A stretch of DNA of 64,000 nt. Source: JALZKA01 sp963734015. GTDB taxonomy: Bacteria; Actinomycetota; Thermoleophilia; Solirubrobacterales; 70-9. Shown here piece by piece: positions 25,952 through 34,304 of the stretch. The notes under the pieces were generated by a model. The model was given only the letters and a program-made list of their open reading frames with translations. It was not told the DNA's origin and did not search any database. A program made the translations under genes and the position numbers. The stretch's first letter is position 1. Each line of letters begins with the position of its first letter. Where the stretch lies: assembly GCA_963734015.1 (NCBI GenBank), contig CAVTFG010000017.1:62001-126000 (forward strand). The letters are read 5' to 3'.

Positions 25952-26575
25952 ATGGCACAAGAGCGCACAGCCCGTCTCAGCGCGTCCCCGCCGCTGTTCA
26001 GGTCCAGGTTCCTGGACTTCTTCTCGCGGATCCATCCGGCGGTCCCCGCACTGATCTACGTGCCCGTGATCGTCGGCCTCGTCTGGCTTGGCATCGACCG
26101 GGGCGCGGGCGGCGTCGAGAGCGCGCTCCTGGTCCTCGCCGGCCTCGTGCTCTGGACCCTTGCCGAGTACTGGCTCCACCGCAAGGTGTTCCACTGGGAG
26201 CCCGACCATCCGATCGGCTCCCGCATGCACTTCATCATCCACGGCGTCCACCACGACCATCCCAACGACAAGATGCGGCTCGTGATGCCCCCCGGGGCGA
26301 GCATCCCGCTCGCGCTCCTGTTCTTCGCCGTCTTCTGGCTGATCTTCGGATCGCCCACGGCCTACCCCATCTTCGCGGGGTTTTTGGTCGGGTATTTGAT
26401 GTACGACTACATGCATTACTACCTGCATCACTTCGTGCCGAAGTCGGATGTCGGCAAGCGCCTGCGCGAGCAACACATGCGCCACCATTTCCAGGATCAC
26501 CGCTACGGGTACGGCGTCTCGTCGCCGATCTGGGACGTGGTCTTCGGCACGCTTCCGCGCAAGCGGAACCACTGA
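25952..26575 (+). CDS. Membrane fatty acid hydroxylase / sterol desaturase family
   Basis: A 207-aa membrane di-iron enzyme with the full set of histidine boxes: HRKVFH, HGVHHDH, HYYLHH and QHMRHH. Four hydrophobic segments surround them. The arrangement is closest to fatty-acid 2-hydroxylases and C-5 sterol desaturase relatives, which hydroxylate lipids with O2. ATG 25952 is the only good start. Substrate (fatty acid, hopanoid or carotenoid) is undetermined. Confidence 0.9.
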   Translation: MAQERTARLSASPPLFRSRFLDFFSRIHPAVPALIYVPVIVGLVWLGIDRGAGGVESALLVLAGLVLWTLAEYWLHRKVFHWEPDHPIGSRMHFIIHGVHHDHPNDKMRLVMPPGASIPLALLFFAVFWLIFGSPTAYPIFAGFLVGYLMYDYMHYYLHHFVPKSDVGKRLREQHMRHHFQDHRYGYGVSSPIWDVVFGTLPRKRNH

Positions 26576-26576
26576 G

Positions 26577-26614
26577 GGAAGGTCTTTTTCCTTCCTACCG
26601 TTACAGTAGGTAGG
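26577..26614. other. Two small adjacent hairpins
   Basis: Just after the hydroxylase stop, GGAAGG-TCTTTTT-CCTTCC (26577-26595) is followed by an overlapping CCTAC...GTAGG repeat (26594-26610) and an AT-richer stretch. They may act as a weak terminator or as part of the leader of the next gene; I cannot decide which. Confidence 0.3.
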
Positions 26615-26682
26615 CCCTTAATTTGTGTAACTGAACGGGTGGAACCTCCATGCCGTTCAGAAGTCTGACGGAAGGAACCAAG

Positions 26683-27048
26683 ATGGCACCAGCCACCGGA
26701 GCGGTCGCCGAGGCCGCCGAACTTCTACGCGCGCGACTGCGGGACCTCGACGCCGAGCGCGCCAAGCTCGAGCGCGCGCTCGCGAGCCTGACCGACGGCC
26801 GCGAAGGCAAGCGCGGCCCCGGCCGTCCGCGCGGATCCGCATCGAACGGCCGCACGCGCCGGCGCCGGCGCCGCGGAGGCACACGGGCCGAGCACGCCGT
26901 GAAGCTGATCGCAGAGAAGCCCGGAATCACCGCTTCGGAGATCGCGCGCGAACTGAAGATCAAGCCGAACTACATGTACCGCGTGCTATCCGACCTGCAG
27001 AAGGACGGCAAGATCCGCAAGGACGGCCGCGCCTACCACCCGGCATAG
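26683..27048 (+). CDS. AT-hook plus winged-helix DNA-binding protein
   Basis: A 121-aa protein in three parts: an N-terminal coiled coil (residues 8-36), a basic linker with an AT-hook core G-R-P at 47-49 (KRGPGRPRG) and an Arg-rich run, then a C-terminal winged helix (about 68-118: ITASEIARELKIKPNYMYRVLSDLQKDGKIRKDGRAYHP). ATG 26683 follows GGAAGGA at good spacing; ATG 26650 would add 11 residues without one. The design fits a nucleoid-associated or global regulator that dimerises by its coiled coil and binds AT-rich minor grooves. No partner genes are visible. Confidence 0.8.
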   Translation: MAPATGAVAEAAELLRARLRDLDAERAKLERALASLTDGREGKRGPGRPRGSASNGRTRRRRRRGGTRAEHAVKLIAEKPGITASEIARELKIKPNYMYRVLSDLQKDGKIRKDGRAYHPA

Positions 27049-27049
27049 C

Positions 27050-28036
27050 TCAAACGAGGCCGAGCGCGGCCACAGCCTCCCGCTCCTCGTTCAGCTCGGC
27101 GACGGTCGCGTCGATCCGCTCCTGCGAGAAGTCCGTGATCTCGAGCCCTTCGACGATCGAGTATTGCCCGCCCGAGCAGGTGCACGGGTAGCCGGAGATG
27201 ATCCCCTCGCCCACGCCGTAGGAGCCGTCGGTTGGGACCCCCATCGACGCCCAGTCGCCGTTGGGGGTGCCGAGCACCCAGTCGTGGACGTGGTCGATCG
27301 CCGCGTTCGCGGCCGATGCGGCGGAGGACGCCCCGCGCGCGTCGATGATCGCCGCGCCGCGCTTGGCGACGGTCGGGATGAACTCGTCCGCGATCCAGGC
27401 TTCGTCCGAGACGGCGTCCCAGGCCGAGGACCCCTTGACCTTCGCGTTCACCAGGTCCGGGTACTGCGTGGTCGAGTGGTTGCCCCAGATCGTCATATTC
27501 GTGACGTCGGAGACCTCGGTTCCGGTCTTGTGCGCGAGCTGCGCGATCGCGCGGTTGTGGTCCAGGCGGACCATCGCCGTGAACCGCCCGTTCGGGACGT
27601 CGGGCGCGTTGGCCATCGCGATCAGCGCGTTGGTGTTGGCGGGGTTGCCGACCACCAGGACCTTCACGTCGTCGGCGGCGCCGGCGTTGATGGCCTCCCC
27701 CTGTGGCTTGAAGATCCCGCCGTTGGCCTCCAGCAGGTCGGAGCGCTCCATGCCGGGCCCCCGCGGGCGGGCGCCGACCAGTAGCCCGATGTTGCAGCCG
27801 TCGAACGCGGCCTTCGGGTCGTCGTAGATGTCGATGCCGGAGAGCAGCGGGAACGCGCAGTCGTCCAGCTCCATCGCCGTTCCCTCCGCGGCCTTGACCG
27901 CGTCCGGGATCTCGAGCAGGTTCAGGTGCACCGGCTGCCCGGAGCCGAGCATCTCGCCGCTCGCGACCCGGAAGAGCAGCGCGTAGCCGATCTGGCCGGC
28001 GGCACCGGTCACGGTGACCTTGACGGGGGTACTCAC
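27050..28036 (-). CDS. mdh: Malate dehydrogenase
   Basis: A 328-aa NAD-dependent malate dehydrogenase of the cytosolic/actinobacterial type. The Rossmann GAAGQIGYALLFR is at residues 11-23, with MELDDCAFPLL, the mobile loop VGARPRGPGMERSDLL, VVGNPANTNA and the catalytic His in IWGNHSTTQYPD. It interconverts malate and oxaloacetate in the TCA cycle. Its start overlaps the icd stop by four bases, so the two TCA enzymes form an operon. Confidence 0.97.
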   Translation of the reverse strand: MSTPVKVTVTGAAGQIGYALLFRVASGEMLGSGQPVHLNLLEIPDAVKAAEGTAMELDDCAFPLLSGIDIYDDPKAAFDGCNIGLLVGARPRGPGMERSDLLEANGGIFKPQGEAINAGAADDVKVLVVGNPANTNALIAMANAPDVPNGRFTAMVRLDHNRAIAQLAHKTGTEVSDVTNMTIWGNHSTTQYPDLVNAKVKGSSAWDAVSDEAWIADEFIPTVAKRGAAIIDARGASSAASAANAAIDHVHDWVLGTPNGDWASMGVPTDGSYGVGEGIISGYPCTCSGGQYSIVEGLEITDFSQERIDATVAELNEEREAVAALGLV

Positions 28037-29253
28037 TGATTCATCTCCTTCTGCAGGTTCTCGTCGATTGACGCCAGGAACTCCTGGGTCGTCTGAAACT
28101 CCTGGTCGCCGCCCACGAGCAGCGCGAGGTCCTTGGTCATCTTCCCGCTCTCGACCGTCTCAACGCACACGCGCTCGAGCGTCTCTGCGAAGCGCTCGAC
28201 CTCCGGGGTCTCGTCCATCCGCCCGCGTGCGTGCAGGGCGCGCGTCCAGGCGAAGATCGAGGCGATCGGGTTGGTGGATGTCGGGTTGCCCTTCTGGTGT
28301 TCGCGGAAGTGGCGGGTCACCGTGCCGTGCGCGGCCTCCGCCTCGACGGTCTTGCCGTCGGGCGTCATCAGGACGCTCGTCATCAGCCCGAGCGAGCCGA
28401 ATCCTTGGGCCACGGTGTCGGACTGCACGTCGCCGTCGTAGTTCTTGCACGCCCACACGTATCCGCCCTCCCACTTGAGCGCAGCGGCGACCATGTCGTC
28501 GATCAGCCGGTGCTCATAGGTGAGGCCCGCGGCGTCGAAGTCGGCCTTGAACTCGCTGTCGAAGATCTCCTGGAACAGGTCCTTGAAGCGCCCGTCGTAG
28601 GTCTTCATGATCGTGTTCTTGGTCGACATATAGACCGGGAAGGAGCGGTCGAGGGCATAGCGGAACGATGCGCGCGCGAAATCGCGGATCGAGGCGTCGA
28701 GGTTGTACATCGCCATCGCTACGCCGCCGCCCTCGGGGAAGTCGAAGACCTCGAGCTCGATCGGTTCGGAGCCGTCGTTGGGCGTGAAGTTGAGCATCAG
28801 CTTGCCGTCTCCGGGGATCCTCGTGTCGGTCGCCCGATACTGGTCGCCGAACGCGTGACGGCCGATGATGATCGGCTTGGTCCATCCGGGGACGAGCCGC
28901 GGGATGTTGGAGATCACGATCGGCTCGCGGAAGATGACGCCGCCGAGGATGTTCCGGATCGTCCCGTTCGGCGAGCGGTACATCTCCTTCAGGCCGAACT
29001 CCTCGACGCGCGCCTCGTCGGGCGTGATCGTCGCGCACTTGACGCCGACCCCGTGCTCTGAGATCGCGTTGGCGGCGTCCACCGTGATCTGGTCCGAAGT
29101 CGCGTCCCGGCTCTCGATGCCGAGGTCGTAGTAGAGGAGCTCGAGATCGACGTACGGCAGGATCAGCTGGTCCTTGATGAACGCCCAGATGATGCGGGTC
29201 ATCTCGTCGCCGTCGAGCTCGACGATCGGGTTGGCGACCTTGATCTTGGGCAT
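28033..29253 (-). CDS. icd: NADP-dependent isocitrate dehydrogenase (dimeric type)
   Basis: A 406-aa isocitrate dehydrogenase of the eukaryotic-like homodimeric class. Visible features: IVELDGDEMTRIIW, the isocitrate loop SPNGTIRNILGGVIFREPI, MSTKNTIMKTYDGRFKDLF, the metal-binding LIDDMVAAALKWEGGYVWACKNYDGD, and an NADP-type site AAHGTVTRHFREHQKGNPTSTNPIASIFAW. It decarboxylates isocitrate to 2-oxoglutarate. It is the first gene of the icd-mdh operon. Confidence 0.97.
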   Translation of the reverse strand: MPKIKVANPIVELDGDEMTRIIWAFIKDQLILPYVDLELLYYDLGIESRDATSDQITVDAANAISEHGVGVKCATITPDEARVEEFGLKEMYRSPNGTIRNILGGVIFREPIVISNIPRLVPGWTKPIIIGRHAFGDQYRATDTRIPGDGKLMLNFTPNDGSEPIELEVFDFPEGGGVAMAMYNLDASIRDFARASFRYALDRSFPVYMSTKNTIMKTYDGRFKDLFQEIFDSEFKADFDAAGLTYEHRLIDDMVAAALKWEGGYVWACKNYDGDVQSDTVAQGFGSLGLMTSVLMTPDGKTVEAEAAHGTVTRHFREHQKGNPTSTNPIASIFAWTRALHARGRMDETPEVERFAETLERVCVETVESGKMTKDLALLVGGDQEFQTTQEFLASIDENLQKEMNQ

Positions 29254-29337
29254 GCGGAAGTCCTTCTGGTTCGGGGGGACGCGGGGCGCGCGATGCTATC
29301 GGCGGCGCCGTGGTAGCTTTCCTACCGCTCCGTAGCA

Positions 29338-29615
29338 ATGCCTGCCCTCGCCGCAATCGGAGACCGCTTCGACGCCACCACCCTCGCGCGGCTCGCCCGC
29401 CGATCAGGACCCTCGTGATCGGCGAGATCTTTCGCCGGATGCCGAGCCAGCTGAAGCCAGCGGCCGCTCCGCCCTTCCTGCGCCTTGCGACGGGCGCCGA
29501 GTTGCCGATGGCCATGTTCCAGAGCGGGCGCATCCGGATCTCCGGCGACCTGTTCTTCGCGGCCCAGCTGCAGGGGATGTTCGAGATCCCCACCGCGACG
29601 CGCCCGGCGCGCTGA
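29338..29615 (+). pseudogene. Remnant of an SCP2 sterol-carrier-like protein
   Basis: From ATG 29338 a frame reads MPALAAIGDRFDATTLARLARR and stops at 29418. The next frame continues IRTLVIGEIFRRMPSQLKPA, then jumps directly to the typical end of small actinobacterial SCP2 proteins (FLRLATGAELPMAMFQSGRIRISGDLFFAAQLQGMF). The central beta strands expected between these parts are missing. A frameshift plus an internal deletion of roughly 40-50 residues is the best reading. A short GTG-started product (29415-29615) remains possible. Confidence 0.5.
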
Positions 29616-29644
29616 ACGCCGGGCACGTCTGGGAAGATCTGGGC

Positions 29645-31315
29645 ATGGCGACGATCGAGACCCGGGGCGAAACGGGCACGCACGAGGTCCTGAACCAGGC
29701 GACCCCGCTCGAGAACTACAACGTCTTCACCGCCGACCGGGCGCTCACCGAGGCGGTCCGGCGCGAGGGCGCGGACTGGGCGGCCGACGCCATCGGCGAG
29801 GTCGGCGAGTTCGCCGGAAGCGCGCTCGCCCAGCGCTGGGGTCGCGAGGCAAACGAGAACCCGCCGAAGCTCCGCACACACGACCGGTTCGGCCACCGGA
29901 TCGACGAGGTCGAGTTCCATCCGGCCTGGCACGAGTTGATGAAGGTGGGGGTCGGGTTCGGCCTCCACTCCCTGCCGTGGCGCGACCCGCAGCCGGGCGC
30001 CCACGTCGCCAGGGCGGCGATGTTCATGTGCTTCGGCCAGGCCGAGGCCGGCGTCGGCTGCCCAATCTCGATGACCTACTCCGGCGTCCCCGCATTGCGC
30101 ACGCAGCCCGAGGTCGCCGCGGAGTGGGAGCCCCGGCTGACCTCGAACGCGTACGACGGCGAGCGCCTCCGCCCCGCTCCCGACAAGGCCGGCGCCCTCT
30201 GCGGGATGGCGATGACCGAGAAGCAGGGCGGCTCCGACGTGCGCGCCAACACGACCACGGCGAATCCGGTGAACGGCGGCGGGCCCGGCGCCGAGTACGA
30301 GCTCACGGGCCACAAGTGGTTCATGTCGGCGCCGATGTGCGACGCGTTCCTCGTGCTCGCCCAGGCGCCCGGCGGGCTGTCGTGCTTCCTGATGCCACGG
30401 TTCACGCCTGACGGCGAGCGCAACCGCATCCACCTGCAGCGCCTCAAGGACAAGCTGGGCAACCGCTCGAACGCCTCGTCCGAAGTCGAGTTCCGCGGCG
30501 CCTGGGCGCGAATGGTCGGCGACGAGGGCCGCGGCGTCCCCACGATCATCGAGATGGTCAACCACACCCGGCTCGACTGCACGCTCGGGGCGGCCACCGG
30601 GATGCGCGTCGGGGTGGCGCAGGCGATCCACCAGTGCTCGCAGCGCGCGGCGTTCGGCAAGCGCCTGATCGAGCAGCCGCTGATGCGAAACGTGCTGGCC
30701 GACCTCGCGATCGAGTCCGAGGCGGCCACGGTTGCCGCGCTGCGCCTTGCGCGCACCTACGACGAGGCGGGCGCCGGCGACGGCGAGGCGTTCGAGCTGC
30801 GCCGGCTCGCCAACGCGGTCCTCAAGTACTGGACCACCAAGCGGGCTCCGGTGCACGCGGCGGAGGCGCTCGAGTGCTTCGGCGGTAACGGGTTCGTCGA
30901 GGATTCCGGGATGCCGCGGCTCTACCGCGAGTCGCCCTTGAACTCGATCTGGGAGGGCTCCGGCAACGTGCAGTGCCTCGACGTCCTGCGTGGGATGGCG
31001 AAGAACCCGGCGGCGCTCGAGGCGTTCTTCACCGAGGTCGAGGAGGCCGCCGGCGCGGACGAGCGCCTGGATGCAGCCGCCGCGGAGCTGCGCGAGGAGC
31101 TCCGCGACCTCGACGCGATCGAGGCCCGCGCCCGCCGCATCGTCGAGTGGATGGCGCTCGTGCTCCAGGGCTCGCTGCTCCTGCGCTTCGGCGACGAGGC
31201 GGTCGCCGACGCGTTCTGCGCGTCCCGGCTCGGCGGCGACGCCGGGCGGGCGTTCGGCACGCTGCCCCCGGGCGTCGACTTCGCGCGCATCCTGGAGCGT
31301 CACTCAGTTTCATGA
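29645..31315 (+). CDS. AidB-like acyl-CoA dehydrogenase
   Basis: A 556-aa FAD enzyme of the AidB/acyl-CoA dehydrogenase branch. Family blocks are GCPISMTYSGVPALRTQPEVA, the flavin-binding GMAMTEKQGGSDVRANTT, GHKWFMSAPMCDAFLVLAQ, KLGNRSNASSEVEF, LECFGGNGFVEDSGMPRLYRE and IWEGSGNVQCLDVLR. The length and C-terminal extension match AidB, which in E. coli is linked to alkylation resistance; related proteins may act on branched acyl-CoAs. Which role holds here is unknown. ATG 29645 begins the conserved region. Confidence 0.9.
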   Translation: MATIETRGETGTHEVLNQATPLENYNVFTADRALTEAVRREGADWAADAIGEVGEFAGSALAQRWGREANENPPKLRTHDRFGHRIDEVEFHPAWHELMKVGVGFGLHSLPWRDPQPGAHVARAAMFMCFGQAEAGVGCPISMTYSGVPALRTQPEVAAEWEPRLTSNAYDGERLRPAPDKAGALCGMAMTEKQGGSDVRANTTTANPVNGGGPGAEYELTGHKWFMSAPMCDAFLVLAQAPGGLSCFLMPRFTPDGERNRIHLQRLKDKLGNRSNASSEVEFRGAWARMVGDEGRGVPTIIEMVNHTRLDCTLGAATGMRVGVAQAIHQCSQRAAFGKRLIEQPLMRNVLADLAIESEAATVAALRLARTYDEAGAGDGEAFELRRLANAVLKYWTTKRAPVHAAEALECFGGNGFVEDSGMPRLYRESPLNSIWEGSGNVQCLDVLRGMAKNPAALEAFFTEVEEAAGADERLDAAAAELREELRDLDAIEARARRIVEWMALVLQGSLLLRFGDEAVADAFCASRLGGDAGRAFGTLPPGVDFARILERHSVS

Positions 31316-31361
31316 GTGAGCGACTTCTGTCGCGAAAGCATGTTTGCCCCCCTGGCAAGGG

Positions 31362-32177
31362 ATGTATTTCGTGAACCCCGAGCGCGTCACGATCGAGATC
31401 TCGGGCGGCGTTGCCGACGTCCGCATGACGCGCGCGGACAAGCACAACGCCCTCGACGCGGAGATGTTCCGCTCCCTCGACGCCGCGCTCGACGAGCTGC
31501 GGGCAACGGGCGGACTGCGCGCTGTGGTCCTCTCGGGCGAGGGGCCGAGCTTCTGCTCAGGCCTCGACTTCCCGAGCTTCATGCAGGACGGCATCGACAT
31601 CTCGGAGGAGCTGTTCGTCCACCGCGACGGCGACGCGGCGAACGTCGCGCAGCGGATCACCTACGACTGGCAGCGCCTGCCGGTTCCGGTGATCGCCGCG
31701 CTCCACGGCAACTGCATCGGCGGTGGCGCCCAGCTGGCGCTCGGCCCCGACATCCGAATCGCGGCGCCCGACGTGCGGATCTCGATCCTGGAAATCAAAT
31801 ACGGGCTGATCCCGGACATGGGCTTCAGCCAGACGCTGCCCCATCTGGTCGGCCTCGACGTGGCCAAGGAGCTGATCTTCACTGGACGAATCGTCGAGGG
31901 CGCCGAGGCGCAGCGAATTGGCCTGGTGACCCGGCTGGCCGACGATCCCCGGGCTGCAGCGCTCGAGCTCGCCGGGGAGATCGCGATGCGCTCACCGGAC
32001 GCGATCAGGCGCGGGAAGCGGCTGCTGAACGAGGCGGTGTGGGCTCACGCCGAGGAATCGCTGGCGCTCGAGGAGTCACTGCAGCGCGAACTGCTGGGCT
32101 CCCCGAATCAGATCGCCGCCGTCCAGGCGACGTTGGCGAAGCAGCCGGCCGAGTTCACGGATCCTGAAGATCCGTAA
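31362..32177 (+). CDS. Enoyl-CoA hydratase/isomerase (crotonase) family protein
   Basis: A 271-aa crotonase-fold protein. The first oxyanion-hole block is GPSFCSGLDFPSF and the second ALHGNCIGGGAQLALGPDIRIA. The position of the first catalytic Glu of true hydratases (GGGxE) is Gln here, whereas the second (SILEIKYGLIPDMG) is kept. That pattern fits an isomerase-like or other crotonase activity better than a standard hydratase. ATG 31362 is chosen; a GTG nine bases on is possible. It lies just after the AidB-like gene, suggesting joint acyl-CoA metabolism. Confidence 0.88.
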   Translation: MYFVNPERVTIEISGGVADVRMTRADKHNALDAEMFRSLDAALDELRATGGLRAVVLSGEGPSFCSGLDFPSFMQDGIDISEELFVHRDGDAANVAQRITYDWQRLPVPVIAALHGNCIGGGAQLALGPDIRIAAPDVRISILEIKYGLIPDMGFSQTLPHLVGLDVAKELIFTGRIVEGAEAQRIGLVTRLADDPRAAALELAGEIAMRSPDAIRRGKRLLNEAVWAHAEESLALEESLQRELLGSPNQIAAVQATLAKQPAEFTDPEDP

Positions 32178-32271
32178 AGCGCCCGGTTCGCCGAACCGAT
32201 AGGGACGTATGGGTCGGAGACGGCGCTCGCCGGCGCCGTGGCCTGACCCGCTGCGCCGTACGATCCGTGTA

Positions 32272-33477
32272 ATGCCTGCGCGACCGGCGCTCACGCTCTT
32301 TCACGTCCGGGGAATCCGAATCGGGGTCGACTACTCGTGGTTCCTCGTCCTCTTCCTGGTGATCATCTGGCTGTCGAGCTTTTTCGATGACATCCTCGGG
32401 CCCGGTTCGAACGGCAGCGAGCCGTACGTCCTGGCGGTGGTGAGCGCCCTCGCTTTCTTCGCCTCGATCCTCCTGCACGAGCTCGGACACGCCGTCGTGG
32501 CGATGCGCAACGGGATCGCGATCACCGACATCACGCTCTGGCTCTTCGGGGGCATCGCCCGCATGTCCCGCGACACCGACTCGGCCGGGGTCGAGTTCAG
32601 GGTGGCCGCCGCCGGACCGCTGGTGACACTGCTGATCGCCATCGCCTGCACGGTCGTCGGCGTCGCGCTGGCGGGCTCCGAGCAGGGTTTCCTCGACGCG
32701 ATGGTCGTCGACAACGCCGCCGAGGTCTCCGGGCCGCTCGCGGTCGTCGCCTGGCTCGCCAGCATCAACGCGCTCGTCCTCGTCTTCAACCTGATCCCCG
32801 CCTTCCCGCTCGACGGCGGGCGCATCGCCCGCGCGATCGCCTGGCGCGTGACCGGCGATCGCAACCGGGCGACCCGGTTCGCAGCGAACCTCGGCCAGGG
32901 CTTCTCCTACGTCTTCATCGCCGTCGGTGTCTTGATCCTGATCCAGGGAGCGGTCCTGACCGGCATCTGGATCGCCCTCATCGGCTTCCTCCTCGGCTCG
33001 GCGGCGCGCGGGACCGCCGCGCGCACGGAGGTGACGAGCCGGATCGAGGGGATCCGGGTCGCCGACGTGATGGACGCCGAGCCGGTTGCGATCCCCGACG
33101 ACACGACGGTCGAGCGAGCGCTCGACGAGTTCTTCCTGCGCTACCGCTGGCCGTGGTTCCCGGTCACTGACGCCGCCCAGCGGTTCCTAGGCCTGATCGT
33201 CCGCGAGTCCGCCGACGCCGTGCCGGAGACGGTGCGTGGGACGCAGCGGGTCGGCGAGGTGTTCGAGGCGGACGCCAGCGGCAACCTCGCGGTGCAGACC
33301 GACGCGCCGTTGGAGTCGCTGCTCGGCAACGACGCACTGCGCCGGCTGGGCGGCCTTGCCGCCGTCGACGCCGACGGCACGCTCCGCGGGATCATCACCG
33401 CCCAGCAGGTCGGCCGGGCGCTGCGCGACGCGCTGCAGGGCACGGAGCCGGCCTCGGGCCCACCGCCCGCGGTTTAG
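32272..33477 (+). CDS. Site-2 protease (M50) with CBS domains
   Basis: A 401-aa intramembrane metalloprotease of the Rip3/SpoIVFB type. Six or so membrane segments carry the zinc site HELGH (H69, E70, H73) and the distal NLIPAFPLDGGRI. A cytoplasmic pair of CBS motifs follows (about residues 255-395: VADVMDAEPVAIPDDTTVERALDEF and GIITAQQVGRALRDAL), probably sensing a nucleotide. Such proteases cleave membrane-bound anti-sigma factors or regulators; no target gene lies next to it. ATG 32272 starts the conserved part. Confidence 0.92.
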   Translation: MPARPALTLFHVRGIRIGVDYSWFLVLFLVIIWLSSFFDDILGPGSNGSEPYVLAVVSALAFFASILLHELGHAVVAMRNGIAITDITLWLFGGIARMSRDTDSAGVEFRVAAAGPLVTLLIAIACTVVGVALAGSEQGFLDAMVVDNAAEVSGPLAVVAWLASINALVLVFNLIPAFPLDGGRIARAIAWRVTGDRNRATRFAANLGQGFSYVFIAVGVLILIQGAVLTGIWIALIGFLLGSAARGTAARTEVTSRIEGIRVADVMDAEPVAIPDDTTVERALDEFFLRYRWPWFPVTDAAQRFLGLIVRESADAVPETVRGTQRVGEVFEADASGNLAVQTDAPLESLLGNDALRRLGGLAAVDADGTLRGIITAQQVGRALRDALQGTEPASGPPPAV

Positions 33478-33538
33478 CCCTCACCCGAATCGGTTCGCCA
33501 CGTGCACCACGGCGCGCGCGTGGCGGCGGACCTCGGCG

Positions 33539-34219
33539 TCACTCGAGCTCGCTCGCGTCGAGCTCGACTACGAACGCGGCTCCGCCGATGCGCTTCTCCT
33601 GCCAGCTCGTCGCCGTTCCGGGCAGGTGCTGCCCGCGGCAGCGGTTGACCGGCATCCGGGCGATCCGGGCGTAGAGCTTCTCCGGCGCCGCCGACCCACG
33701 GCAGGGCGCCAGCACCTGGCCCCACGGCTGGTGGAGCCAGATCGTCACGTCCGGCTCCAGGCTGCGGATCAGCCGCATCGCCGCGCGCGTCTCGGGCTCC
33801 GACGCCGGCTCGGGACCCTGGTAGTAGCCGCTGCCCGGCGGCTCCGAGGCGCGCCAGCGATACGGGAAGTTCCGGTTGAGATCGACGCCGTGCGCGTTGG
33901 TGCGCCGCCGGGCGGCGACGCCGTCCGGGTTCATCGCCTTGACGGTCCAGAGCGCCACGTCGGTCTCCGGGCGAGTGCGCCGCAGCCGGCGGATCACCTC
34001 GTGGCCCTCGCGCTCGTCGCCGTGGATCGAGCCGACCACCAGCACGCGATGCCTGGGGTCGTGGCCGCCGAGCCGGATCGCGCGCAGGTCGCGATCCTGG
34101 ACGGAGTCGCCGAACTCGCGGGGGCCCTCGCCGCCTCCCGCGGCGAGCGCGAGGCCCGCGCCTGCTGCGACGAGCGCCGCCACCAGCGATGAGATCACAC
34201 GACCCATACGCACCGGCAT
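33539..34219 (-). CDS. M14-type zinc carboxypeptidase, C-terminal frameshift
   Basis: An exported M14-fold peptidase. A signal segment (residues 3-27) is followed by the zinc motif VVGSIHGDEREGHEVIRRL, then NPDGVAARRRTNAHGVDLNRNFPY (substrate Arg/Asn), the third zinc ligand in TIWLHQPWGQ and the catalytic Glu in AAFVVELDASEL. The frame stops at 33539, but the next frame continues SDAEVRRHARAVVHVANRFG to a stop at 33481; removing one base gives 245 aa. The active site is intact either way. It likely trims peptidoglycan peptides or amidated peptides outside the membrane; the substrate is unproven. Confidence 0.82.
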   Translation of the reverse strand: MPVRMGRVISSLVAALVAAGAGLALAAGGGEGPREFGDSVQDRDLRAIRLGGHDPRHRVLVVGSIHGDEREGHEVIRRLRRTRPETDVALWTVKAMNPDGVAARRRTNAHGVDLNRNFPYRWRASEPPGSGYYQGPEPASEPETRAAMRLIRSLEPDVTIWLHQPWGQVLAPCRGSAAPEKLYARIARMPVNRCRGQHLPGTATSWQEKRIGGAAFVVELDASELE

Positions 34220-34304
34220 CCTTACGAGGTCCCGCGGCGGCGCAAGTGGAACACGCGTACCATGGTGCGCGGTTCGACGCCACTCCGATCCCGAGGAGAC
34301 CCGC

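Noticed and set aside
28514..31303. A minus-strand open frame of 929 codons
   Set aside because: It is antisense to the AidB-like gene and then out of frame with icd; no domain is visible in it.
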